DNA from: Rhizophagus irregularis
Taxonomy: Eukaryota; Glomeromycota; Glomeromycetes; Glomerales; Glomeraceae
Assembly: GCF_026210795.1 (NCBI RefSeq)
Contig: NC_089438.1
Location: forward strand, 827,501-891,500
Reading direction: 5' to 3'
DNA length: 64,000 nt
Shown here: positions 13,189 through 22,537 of the stretch, piece after piece
Numbering within the stretch: the stretch's first letter is position 1
How the letters are laid out: every line of letters starts with the position of its first letter
Made by a program: the position numbers and the translations under genes
The notes under the pieces: model-generated
What the model was told of the DNA's origin: nothing
Databases searched by the model: none
The model's input: the letters and a program-made list of their open reading frames with translations, nothing else

Positions 13189-13981
13189 ATACTATTATAT
13201 AATGTCTAGTATATGTACATGTATAATTTTATTTATTTTATTATTATTATTAATTTTTTTTTCTTAATTGTATATACTGTACATGTAATTTATAGTAATA
13301 GAATTATGAGATAATGAGAATAAATAATGGCTTCGTAATAATGGCAAAATAAACTACTTTGATTAAATTTAAATTAAAATCAATTTTTTAAGTTGCTTTA
13401 AAATATATCTATATTATAAATAACTACAAATTTAACTCCGAGAATAAATTATTTTCAAGATTCATTTAATATACTTGAATCTTGAAATAAAAAACATTTG
13501 GGATTAATGCATAGAACATCCTAACTGTATAACTATAATCAGATTATTATTAATAGTACTCTTTAATTCCTAACAGAATATAATAGTTATTTGATGGATA
13601 AAATCACGACCCACCACTTATGACTTGCGCGAATTCATGACCCATTGGACCCATGGCTTTTTTTATTAAATTAACCATATTTATTATTTTGTTAAATGTT
13701 GTTATGGGAAATTTCTAAATCACTGCCTGATTTATTAGCAAGTTAGATATTGAAATTGTTCGGTCTATTTAATTTTTAATAAAATTTCACGAATCTTAAA
13801 TCAATATCATCTTTTATTTATAACAAAATAAAAAATTCTTTAAAAAATTAAAGCTATAAGTAACGACCATAGCAATTTAATAAACATTAAAAACCAACTT
13901 TAAACGACAACATTGTACAAGCTTGAAAAATAATAAATTTATTGACCTTGCCCACCTAAAATTAATAAATTAATTTTAAAT
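13189..13981. other. TOP2 3' region and intergenic DNA
   Basis: AT-rich. An AATAAA at 13319-13324, about 130 nt after the TOP2 stop, is a plausible poly(A) signal. Nothing else recognised. Confidence 0.4.
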
Positions 13982-14210
13982 TTAAGAATAAAGAATAATA
14001 AAAAATACAAGAATTATTGTCCTTTGCATTGCTCTGGACAATATTATTGCATAATAATTGGTAAAATAAAATAAAAGTTTAAAGAATAAAGAATAATAAA
14101 ATGTAAGAATCATTGTCCTTTGCATTGCTCTAGATATTTTGCATAATAATTGGTAAAATAAAATTTAATTTTAATAATATAAAATGCAAGAATCATTGTC
14201 CATTACATCC
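13982..14210. repeat. degenerate direct repeat, about 95-bp unit
   Basis: Two copies and a partial third follow each other, at about 13982-14075, 14079-14165 and 14166-14210. Shared elements in order are AAGAATAATAAAA, a segment with ATTGTCCTTTGCATTGCTCT, and GCATAATAATTGGTAAAATA. The third copy keeps the AAGAATCATTGTCC part only. No coding potential. Confidence 0.65.
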
Positions 14211-14278
14211 CTGTTTCTTCCACAAGCATTAAAATAATTGAAATAATAACTAATCGATGTCATACCAAGCTTGAAAAA

Positions 14279-14935
14279 TCATAAAATAATTGTCCCGCCT
14301 GGTAGGTCCCCCCATTTACATTTCTGTACCCGTTGTAGCTCCGGCTTTACTACTCCAAATGTGACCGCAGCACCATCTGCGCCTTCTTCGGGCTCCGTAT
14401 CACTAAATGACCCGTCGCGCGCGTGGAGTTTTGCTCGTTTGGTAACCAAGCAACTAAATGTGCATAATACACTGGCGTATAAATAACAGAGGTTATACGA
14501 CAATGTTTGTAACCTAAATTATTAAATACATAAATTAGTTACTATATTAAATTTTATTAAATTAAATTAAAATTAACTTACATGTTTGGATTAAAGTCAT
14601 TATCATCTTATAGAACATAATAGTGAGCTGGCCGAGACGTCCCTAATAGCCCAGCGTGGCTTTGCAAATCTATTATCATATTTGCTCCATTATCAGTTGC
14701 TTATCAAGAATTTTAAAATCATTTATTAATGTTTGTTATAAATTGTATATCTTAATGTAAATTAAAATTACAAAAGTCGAATTCATTCGGATGGATTATA
14801 ACAGTATCGATTACTGTACCAGGAAGACAATTTCCTGATCGATCTGTATCACCATCTTTTTTAAACATAGTTTGCGATGCGGGAGTTTGTGTTAATTTTT
14901 CAATCTTGTAACAGGCTTTCGCAAATAATGATTAT
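14279..14935 (-). pseudogene. Argonaute PIWI-domain relic (3' end of gene)
   Basis: On the minus strand three exon remnants reproduce the end of an Argonaute PIWI domain. The segment 14935-14772 carries ACYKIEK and then DRSGNCLPGTVIDTVIIHP followed by EFDF. A GT...AG intron (14771-14670) joins in the correct phase to 14669-14582 (LQSHAGLLGTSRPAHYYVL, then DDNDFNPN). A second intron (14581-14514) joins in phase to 14513-14279 (MLQTLSYNLCYLYA, later TKRAKLHARDG and VKPELQRV). Damage is clear: a one-base frameshift after HYYVL creates a TAG, and the CTR...P segment before the PVYYAHLV frame is deleted. A further frame change follows LV, the usual QKRHHTR stretch is missing, and the normal C-terminus is replaced. 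The N, PAZ and MID parts were not found. In life this family binds small RNAs for silencing; this copy cannot encode a complete protein. Confidence 0.8.
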
Positions 14936-15479
14936 TTCTCCATTAGTAGTCAGGGTATCTTACAGGAATTTTCTTTCCTGATATCGGAGTTTTTTGGAAT
15001 GAAAACTAAAAAAATGATCATTTATCGGAATTTTTCCCAGAAAATTTTTTATAGTGTTAAAATGCCCCATGATTCTATAGAAATTGGCTGACACTTCTTT
15101 ATTATATTAGGATAGATGTTTTGAGTTTAATATTAATCGTTTGAATTAAGGTTATTTAGGAAAATCATTTTATATAATTAATGTCGATTCATCCTCTGAT
15201 CACGCGAAAATCCAAAATTTTGATTTTGATTACGGACAGTATGTTTATTTCTTCTTTTGTTTATTTGACATTTTGTTTCTAATCCATTCTTCTTTCTTTC
15301 TAGGTTTCTAGGTTCTTTCAGCTATCGAGTTGTGGGTCGACTCGTCGTCACGTACCAGCGATTAAGTTACTGCATTTTGTTCTTTTACTAACTTTATTTC
15401 ATTTCTTTATGGGTTTTGTTCTTGCTTTATGGGTTTCTTAACTTTAGCGGTTCTATTTATGTTATAGATTTCATTCTCC
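14936..15479. other. intergenic, no gene seen
   Basis: The first part (to about 15000, minus strand) may extend the Argonaute relic, but homology is not convincing. The rest is AT-rich sequence without recognised features. Confidence 0.35.
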
Positions 15480-15765
15480 TTCCTTTATTTCACCTTTTCT
15501 GTATTTTTTTCTTTATTTCTTTCTTATTTTTTATCTCCTCTTTCTTCTTACACGTCCTCTTTCTTCTATCACATTCTTCTCTTCTTTCACGACCTCTTTC
15601 TTCTATCACGTCCTCTCTCCTCTTTCACATCCTCTTTCTTCTTTCACGTCCTCTCTTTATTTCCACATCCTCTTTCTTCTTACACGTCCTCTTTCTTCTT
15701 TCACATCCTCTTTCTTTTTTTCGTTTCCTCTTTCCTTTTTTTCGCTTCCCTTTATCTCCCTGAGA
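15480..15765 (+). repeat. polypyrimidine minisatellite
   Basis: About 280 bp almost wholly of C and T on the plus strand, built from irregular units of about 18-20 bp resembling TCACGTCCTCTTTCTTCT. The open frame covering it (15416-15763; Phe, Leu and Ser-rich) follows from the simple composition and is not considered a gene. Confidence 0.75.
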
Positions 15766-17053
15766 TATCCAATTCTCACCCTGGATTAGGAATGAATTCA
15801 CTCATTTTTTTTTTTGAAGGAAAATATGTGATGGAATGTTGTATTTATAAAAGTTTTTTTTTATAACGTAGATAATATGGTAAGCCATAGATAACATGAT
15901 AAGACATTGTTTTAAAATATGTTTATTTTAATATATTAATAATCACTTAAATTGTGTTTAATTTATCTAATAAAGGGTTGAGTGGCAACATCTATATGCC
16001 TTATCTCCGGTATATGCCTTATCTACGATCCGGATTTGTACAGTATTACTAATGTAAAATTTGCACAGATCCCGATAAATTCCTGCAAATTCCATGGGAA
16101 TCCAATCACTGAGTACAATACATTGTGAAATCGTATAAATGACCTAAAAAAAAACTTTTGATATCCAATTTATCCATGATCCGCGAAAATTTAACTATAG
16201 ATAAAGGTGCACCTCGGAAGGCTCGATTTCTTACAAGACGAATTCACATGAAAACATCAAAGTCAGTCGTATTTATTTCTTAATTGTATTATTAATTAAC
16301 ATAAGGTTATTGTCTTGTTAAAACTATAAATTGTTAGAAATCCGTAGTTTAGTAAATGGCATATACTGTATATTTGGGATTAATATTATCGTACATAGCC
16401 AATTTTCAAGGGTTTTGCTGAGGTAGTATAGCTGCTGATCAGTAGTACTAATATGAACCAAAAGATTAGAATCGAAACATGTGAAAATTTAGGTTTCACT
16501 AATTTGGGACTAAATTGTATTATATAATACGGTATTTTATGTGTAAATATCTATGATATAGTTAATAAAAGAAAATATCGGTTTGTGGTACGTTGCAAAG
16601 TTATTTTGCCATATTTGTGGTGGTGACAAAATTAAGATAATTTTTGTATTTTCTCTAAAATAGAAGGAAATTATTGTTTGTTAATAAGTTCATTACATAT
16701 TTTTAACCGAATAATGTACAGATTTAATATTAATTCATAAGTGGTGATTACTGGCTATTTTAGAAAGTTTGTTTTTAAAATAAACAAAGAAAGAAAAACA
16801 ATTATCGCATTGCATTATTATTCTATTGATGCAGTATATGCAGTGTTCGAAGATATAATGTAATTGTTAATAAAATTAAAAATAAAAAATAAGTTAATAA
16901 CAATAGACAATAAATAAGATAGATCGGCTTTTTTGGTCGGGTTACACTAATCTCATGATCAAAGTTCAATTTTGAGTTGGTTGATTGATAAACATTAGGC
17001 AACCAATAGGTATGGTACTCTCGATTTTGGTGGTGCATATTTGATCGATATAA
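15766..17053. other. intergenic, no gene seen
   Basis: AT-rich. The minus-strand open frame at 16823-17134 runs into the inverted-repeat element that follows and has no recognisable domain. Nothing else supported. Confidence 0.4.
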
Positions 17054-17280
17054 CCCAACAGCACCCAGAAAAATTCTTCGATCACGTGATCTGTTTTTAT
17101 TTATCACATCGTCACACCCTGTCCGAAGTTTCACAGTTTATATTTATCTGAGGGACTTAGATTTTTTCAAGTAGATGAAATTCTATTTGTCACGTTTTAT
17201 TCATCACATCCTAAATTCTTCGATCACGTGTCAGTGCATAACGCCGGCCGAGTTCGAAGAATTTTCTGGGTGCCGTTGGG
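17054..17280. mobile_element. short inverted-repeat element (MITE-like)
   Basis: The left arm 17054-17080 and right arm 17255-17280 are imperfect inverted copies (core GCACCCAGAAAA then TTCTTCG; one substitution and one indel). The string AAATTCTTCGATCACGTG also recurs in direct orientation at 17071-17088 and 17213-17230, so the inside is partly duplicated. A 25-bp string at 17136-17160 is repeated exactly at 38433-38457. No coding capacity and no clear target-site duplication. Confidence 0.55.
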
Positions 17281-18010
17281 GTAGTTTATTTGATCGTTCT
17301 ACAAACAAAATTTATTGGTCACAAATTTTAGTGTAACCGGTCAAATATCCCGTTCAATCAATTTATATGAACTGGCCACAAATATCATGTCGAGTGATTA
17401 TATCAGAACGAAATATGTGATTTTTGAAGTATTCTCTAGTCATAAGTGTATAACAGCATTTACAACCACAACATCTGAATCGCGTAAATTTTACTGCATT
17501 ACTGTCTTTAATAAATTTTTTAATTTTAAGTCGATTTCTAATTTTAAAAATATATGTTCACAAAATTATTAGAAAAGAAGTGAAGTTATTAAACCTAAAT
17601 CGATGAATTTATGATGGAACGGTCATCTAATCATAAAGATCGTGCGTCATAAAAAGCAGGAAAAGATAGACCCGACAACTGAAAGATGTATTTCTCTTCT
17701 GATAATTGGCATGTTGTTTTTTAATGAACTTTCCTTAGGATATAGTCAAGAAGAAAGAAAGTCCTATATGAATCGACTCTTGATTCATTTTACTACCGTG
17801 CCGCTCACGTCTGCTCTAAATATTTTCGATGCGATTTTGATATATTTGATACACCGCGTTAAAAAAAAGCAATTTCCAACATGATTTTCACTCACTAGAT
17901 TTCTAAAAAAGAAATTCACCATCCCTAACAAGATTACTATTTAATTAATGGTTATTTTCGCTCTTCCTTCATTGATTTTCTTGTGATTTCTTATTTTCTA
18001 CTTGTTTCCT
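17281..18010. other. intergenic with two unassigned open frames
   Basis: Open frames at 17315-17572 and 17642-17884 have no recognised motif. The second contains FFNELSLGYSQEERKSYMN and looks more protein-like than its surroundings, so it may be a small gene or a relic exon. Evidence is too thin to call either. Confidence 0.3.
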
Positions 18011-18014
18011 AGTG

Positions 18015-18023
18015 TATATAAAA
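18015..18023 (+). promoter_or_regulatory. putative TATA box of the 75-aa-repeat gene
   Basis: TATATAAAA about 240 bases before the ATG at 18262, followed by a pyrimidine-rich leader. A start site about 30 bases downstream would leave a leader of roughly 200 nt. It fits the position of a core promoter but is unproven in such AT-rich DNA. Confidence 0.35.
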
Positions 18024-18261
18024 AACTCTTTCCCGTTCCCACCACTTGCCAAAAATTCGTAAAAATATTTTTTCGTTTTAAAGAGGTTTCCTCTTATTTT
18101 TTTCGTATTCCTATAGGTTCTGAAGGTTCTTGGGGATACACCCTTCACCTTCTTTACTACTTAAACTTATTTTTATTAGTTTGCGACAGTTTTGCTACAG
18201 GTTTGAATTTTTACTGTTTTACTGTTTTTCTCTCGCTTAGAAGTCAGTTCTTTCCTTAAGT

Positions 18262-20361
18262 ATGCGTCTCAACGAAGACTATTACGACTCTGACGAAGAT
18301 GATGACGACCTTCTTCCTGGTTTACTCGCAGTTACGGCTTCTTATGACCGCCCGAAAGCTCTTCGATATATTCAACATAATCGTTCTCGTATTGAAAAAT
18401 TACTGCCCTCCTCAGTACTGTCTGATCTATCACCTGATTCTCCTGATTTGGATGATAGTGAAACTTCTTTTCCCGATCTACATCCTATATCGCCCGATGT
18501 ACCACTAGATCAACATGATCTTTGCTCTGATCCTGAACTTGAAGTTATTACGTACGACATATTGCAAACAATTTTGGCCCTTGATGATGAAGCTCTGATC
18601 TACGCACCGGATATTTTCACGCTGGGTTCTTTAATTTATATTAAAGAAAAATTTTTTCCACATCTCCCTTCTGATCCAATTACAGCCTCTGTTGATGACC
18701 CTTCTTTGGATGCTGATAATCCTCTTTCAGATTCTTTACAGCAGTTGAAGTGTTTCGGTAAACGTAAACGTAAACGTAATCGTAATCGTAATCGTAATCG
18801 TAAACGTAATCGCAACAAAAAGAAAAACAAACAAAAACCGCCTGCATCTAATGAAGATTCTAGATTTTTGCGCTCTCATGGTGTCCCTTTTGTTAATGAT
18901 CCTCTTCCTGCTGCCATGGCTCGCGCTATCTGGGATTGCAAATATTCTGAATTGTTTGCCTCGCTTTTCTCTCACCCATTGGATCGTTACACTTATGACC
19001 CGCTCATGGAACCTTCAGTATATGACGCTTACGATTTTCCTCCTCCTGCTAACGATGATAATTATTGTCGTAATCCGTTCAACACTGACCAACCAGCACG
19101 GTTTCAAGCTTCGATTGGCTGTTCTGCGTCTGACTTTCTCGATCCATTTATAGCTGCCGATGATTATACTGGTTTCAATTATGATATCTATTATGAGATT
19201 TCTTATCCAGATGGTAGTGAGGGAGTTTACTACAAACCTTACAATATGTCCGCGTCCGATTGGTCCCGTTATGTTGAAAAGCTGGAAATAGAAGCTCTTA
19301 ATTATCCGCCTAACGACTTTATCGACATTGAAGAGGATGTTAGCTGTTCTGCGTCTGACTTTCTAGATCCATTTATAGATGCTGATGATTATATTGGTTT
19401 CAACCATGATATCTCATATGAGATTTCTTATCCAGACGGTAATGAGAAAGTTTACTACAAACCTTACAATATGTCCGCGTCCGATTGGTCCCGTTATGTT
19501 GAAAAGCTGGAAATAGAAGCTCTTAATTATCCGCCTAACGACTCCATCGACATTGAAGAGGATGTTAGCTGTTCTGCGTCTGATTTTCTAGATCCATTTA
19601 TAAATGCCGATGATTATACTGGTTTCAACCATGATATCTCATATGAGATTTCTTATCCAGACGGTAGAGCATCTGTTTACTACAAACCTTACAATATGTC
19701 CGCGTCCGATTGGTCCCGTTATGTTGAAAAGCTGGAAATAGAAGCTCTTAATTATCCGCCTAACGACTCTATCGACATTGAAGAGGATGTTAGCTGTTCT
19801 GCGTCTGACTTTCTAGATCCATTTATAGATGCCGATGATTATACTGGTTTCAACCATGATATCTCATATGAGATTTCTTATCCAGACGGTAGAGCATCTG
19901 TTTACTACAAACCTTACAATATGTCCGCGTCCGATTGGTCCCGTTATGTTGAAAAGCTGGAAATAGAAGCTCTTAATTATCCGCCTAACGACTCTATCGA
20001 CATTGAAGAGGATGTTAGCTGTTCTGCGTCTGACTTTCTCGATCCATTTATAGCTGCCGATGATTATACTGGTTTCAATTATGATATCTCTTATGAGATT
20101 TCTTATCCAGATGGTAGTGAGGGAGTTTACTACAAACCTTACAATATGTCCGCGTCCGATTGGTCCCGTTATGTTGAAAAGCTGGAAATAGAAGCTCTTA
20201 ATTATCCGCCTAACGACTCTATCGACATTGAAGAGGATGTTTCTCATCCGACATTTCTTGTCGCTAATTACGATTGTCATACCTTCACTTCTGATTCCGA
20301 TGATGAACTTTACGACTCGGATGATGATCCGTACTTTTCTCCTGATTTTAATTTTTTGTAG
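18262..20361 (+). CDS. acidic repeat protein with five 75-aa repeats, function unknown
   Basis: A single uninterrupted frame of 699 aa; I do not recognise the family. The N-terminal third is rich in Asp, Ser and Pro (an acidic DSDEDDDD cluster at residues 9-16). A strongly basic Lys/Arg/Asn tract (about 167-192, from hexanucleotide repeats of the CGTAAN type) could act as a nuclear localisation or nucleic-acid-binding segment. Five consecutive 75-residue repeats fill residues 287-661, each beginning CSASDFLDPFI and containing YEISYPDG, VYYKPYNMSASDWSRYVEKL and NYPPND. The tail is again acidic (DSDDELYDSDDDP). No signal peptide or membrane span is seen. The start is the first ATG after an upstream in-frame stop and has a plausible TATA box. 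Codon usage is visibly less AT-biased than in neighbouring genes. It might be a lineage-specific gene or belong to a mobile element. Confidence 0.7.
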   Translation: MRLNEDYYDSDEDDDDLLPGLLAVTASYDRPKALRYIQHNRSRIEKLLPSSVLSDLSPDSPDLDDSETSFPDLHPISPDVPLDQHDLCSDPELEVITYDILQTILALDDEALIYAPDIFTLGSLIYIKEKFFPHLPSDPITASVDDPSLDADNPLSDSLQQLKCFGKRKRKRNRNRNRNRKRNRNKKKNKQKPPASNEDSRFLRSHGVPFVNDPLPAAMARAIWDCKYSELFASLFSHPLDRYTYDPLMEPSVYDAYDFPPPANDDNYCRNPFNTDQPARFQASIGCSASDFLDPFIAADDYTGFNYDIYYEISYPDGSEGVYYKPYNMSASDWSRYVEKLEIEALNYPPNDFIDIEEDVSCSASDFLDPFIDADDYIGFNHDISYEISYPDGNEKVYYKPYNMSASDWSRYVEKLEIEALNYPPNDSIDIEEDVSCSASDFLDPFINADDYTGFNHDISYEISYPDGRASVYYKPYNMSASDWSRYVEKLEIEALNYPPNDSIDIEEDVSCSASDFLDPFIDADDYTGFNHDISYEISYPDGRASVYYKPYNMSASDWSRYVEKLEIEALNYPPNDSIDIEEDVSCSASDFLDPFIAADDYTGFNYDISYEISYPDGSEGVYYKPYNMSASDWSRYVEKLEIEALNYPPNDSIDIEEDVSHPTFLVANYDCHTFTSDSDDELYDSDDDPYFSPDFNFL
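19120..20244 (+). repeat. five tandem 225-bp coding repeats
   Basis: Units start at 19120, 19345, 19570, 19795 and 20020, each exactly 225 bp, so the frame is kept. Units 1 and 5 share the variant reading AADDYTGFNYDI with SEGVYYKP. Units 2-4 share GFNHDISYEI, and units 3 and 4 are almost identical (RASVYYKP). Long stretches are identical at silent positions, which indicates recent unequal exchange or gene conversion. Confidence 0.95.
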
Positions 20362-22442
20362 AGGATCTCTTTTACTATTCTTCTTTCACCGCCGGTTGAA
20401 GATTTCAGAGGCGTCCATTAAACGGCCTGACCTGATTCGGATTGTTCCATCTCCTACTTCATTCCTTTCTCCTCATTGCTGGACTTCCTTCTTGGTTCGA
20501 TTTCCAAACCTCTTCGAGTTTTTACCAGGTTGAAGATCTTCATCTTCTAGGAATCATACCGATTTGGAAGTCGTTCTTAGAAGTTCTTCGTCCTGTTAAA
20601 TATGTCCTGGAAATTTTATTGATAGAATTTTATTTTTTTTTCTCGGTTTTAGTGATAAGGTGACGTTTAGGTAGTGGTGTTTAATCTTTATTTTTCTCAT
20701 ATACAATGTCCTGCTATGCGTTTAGTCTTCTCTGTGTAGAAATCTCCCTTTTTGAGAGAATTGGATTGTTGGTTCTATTGAAATACGGATACGGGATCTT
20801 ATGTATATAGTTGAATTAGTTTAAGGGGGTGAATAGGCGTAGAGATGACATAGCTTTAGGATAGTCTTCTTTTACTTGTAATTGATAACTTTCTTTCTTA
20901 GCGCGTTCCTTCCCTGTGGAGAATGTTTTCTTGTCTTTGTATTGTTCGTTATAATAATAGTAAAGATTAAGCTAAAGCTGTTTTGCATTATTGTTTCCTA
21001 GTGTATTTGAATGTAGATCTTTAATATAGTACATTTCATACACTCTGCAATAACGGCATGAACGAAACATTTTAGTTATTTATAAAGTTGCACGCGTATA
21101 CTGTAATTCTTGTAATTCTTGTAAAATTCACTAAAACTACCAATCGATTCCATGGTGTTAGTTTCAACAATTACGACGCAGAGAACACAATTTTCGCCGT
21201 TGTTGGTGAGCATCATGAAAGTATATCATTTTAATAAAAGAAGAAAGTTATAACGCGTATATTTTATTAACCTTACTTATATGTATATATATATTTTTTA
21301 TTTTCTAGATTATAATTGACCGCTTCAAGATCGAAAAATCGGTAGCGATAAACATAGTACATTACTCGAACGAGATAGACAATGGATTGTGATGACGGAA
21401 TTTGGTGTTGGAAAGATGTGATTGATGGCGTAAATAGCGTAAATAGCGTAAATCAGCAATCAGCCGCTAATTCATCAAACGCGAAGTAGCATAAGATTTA
21501 TTTCTTTGTAATATTCTACTTATTGTAGTATAATTAGAACACATAATATTGATAGATCCTTTTCTTTTTAATTAGTTAATACTACATTCGTTACATTCAC
21601 ATTTGAATACAATGTCTTTTTTTGTACTTTATTTTTTTTTTTTAGAAAATCAACTAAATTTTTCTTCATAAAATCAACTTGTTTTTTATGAACTCTCAAC
21701 AAATTATTAAACTAGTTCACTACTTCACTTTTAAACGTGTTTACTTATTTAAAAGTACTAATGGAAAGCTTTTTGCAAATGATGGATTTACTCTATACAA
21801 AGCATAATATTAAAGAATTGGATAACTGAAATCATATCATCATATCGAAATAATTTTTTACTTTAAATAAAATATTAACAATATAACGTGTGGGACAAAA
21901 AAAAATGGGAATCTATTTATTTTTATCAAGTAGGACTTATACAAAAGTTATGGCTTGTGACACCTACTAGGGTGCCGTTATAAATAACCTAATGCTTTTC
22001 TAATCCCTTGACGCTGTTTTTCTCATGAAGGATACAAGTAAAAATACCGAAACATTGTCCATGCCAGAGACATAAAATCTAAAGAAATCTATTGCTGATG
22101 TTTACAGAAAAAGTGTATGAGCAATTTTAACGACAGAAACAAATTAATTGTAGAAACTTTCCGAAAATATAAAAGAGCAAAGCAATAAATAAGATGGCCT
22201 AGGATCAATGATATAACAGATAATTGGAGTAGCGCGCTTATTATTATATTACTTTTATATGATTGCAGATTTTTACATTTTGCGCGTATAAATTTTTTTG
22301 AATTTGTATCACTGCTTAAGATCCGTATTTCAATCATTTCGCTTTGTTTGACTATCTTTTATATATAAAAAAAATAATAAAGTATTTGTCGTCAAAATCG
22401 GGCTCATTTTTTGAAAGTGTGAACAGACATTGTTATTTACAG
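20362..22442. other. 3' region of the repeat gene, then intergenic
   Basis: The first 600 bases are less AT-rich and probably the 3' untranslated part of the preceding gene. At about 21427-21450 there is a short GCGTAAATA microsatellite, inside a 36-codon open frame starting with an ATG at about 21381. No gene can be supported. Confidence 0.4.
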
Positions 22443-22537
22443 CGATTGAATGACGATACACCTCCCGGTCGTAACCACAGCCACTTCAAAAGCGGAAGTT
22501 ATCAAGCAAGCAAAAACTCCTCGACAAAAGAGCAATG
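22443..22537 (+). other. isolated exon-like segment
   Basis: A 95-bp open, less AT-rich stretch bounded by a good acceptor (TTATTTACAG) and a good donor (GTGAGA). It reads RLNDDTPPGRNHSHF in one frame. No partner exons or homology recognised; possibly a relic exon. Confidence 0.25.

Noticed and set aside
14271-14486. 71-codon plus-strand frame in a GC-richer island
   Set aside because: It is antisense to the last Argonaute exon remnant, which explains the composition.
15416-15763. 115-codon Phe/Leu/Ser-rich frame
   Set aside because: Produced by the polypyrimidine minisatellite; no domain or start context.
18636-18975. minus-strand frames of Leu-Arg or Thr-Ile repeats
   Set aside because: Reverse readings of the hexanucleotide stretch that codes the basic tract of the 699-aa protein.
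19864-20280. 138-codon minus-strand frame with repeats
   Set aside because: Antisense of the 225-bp coding repeats, which are maintained in the plus-strand frame.
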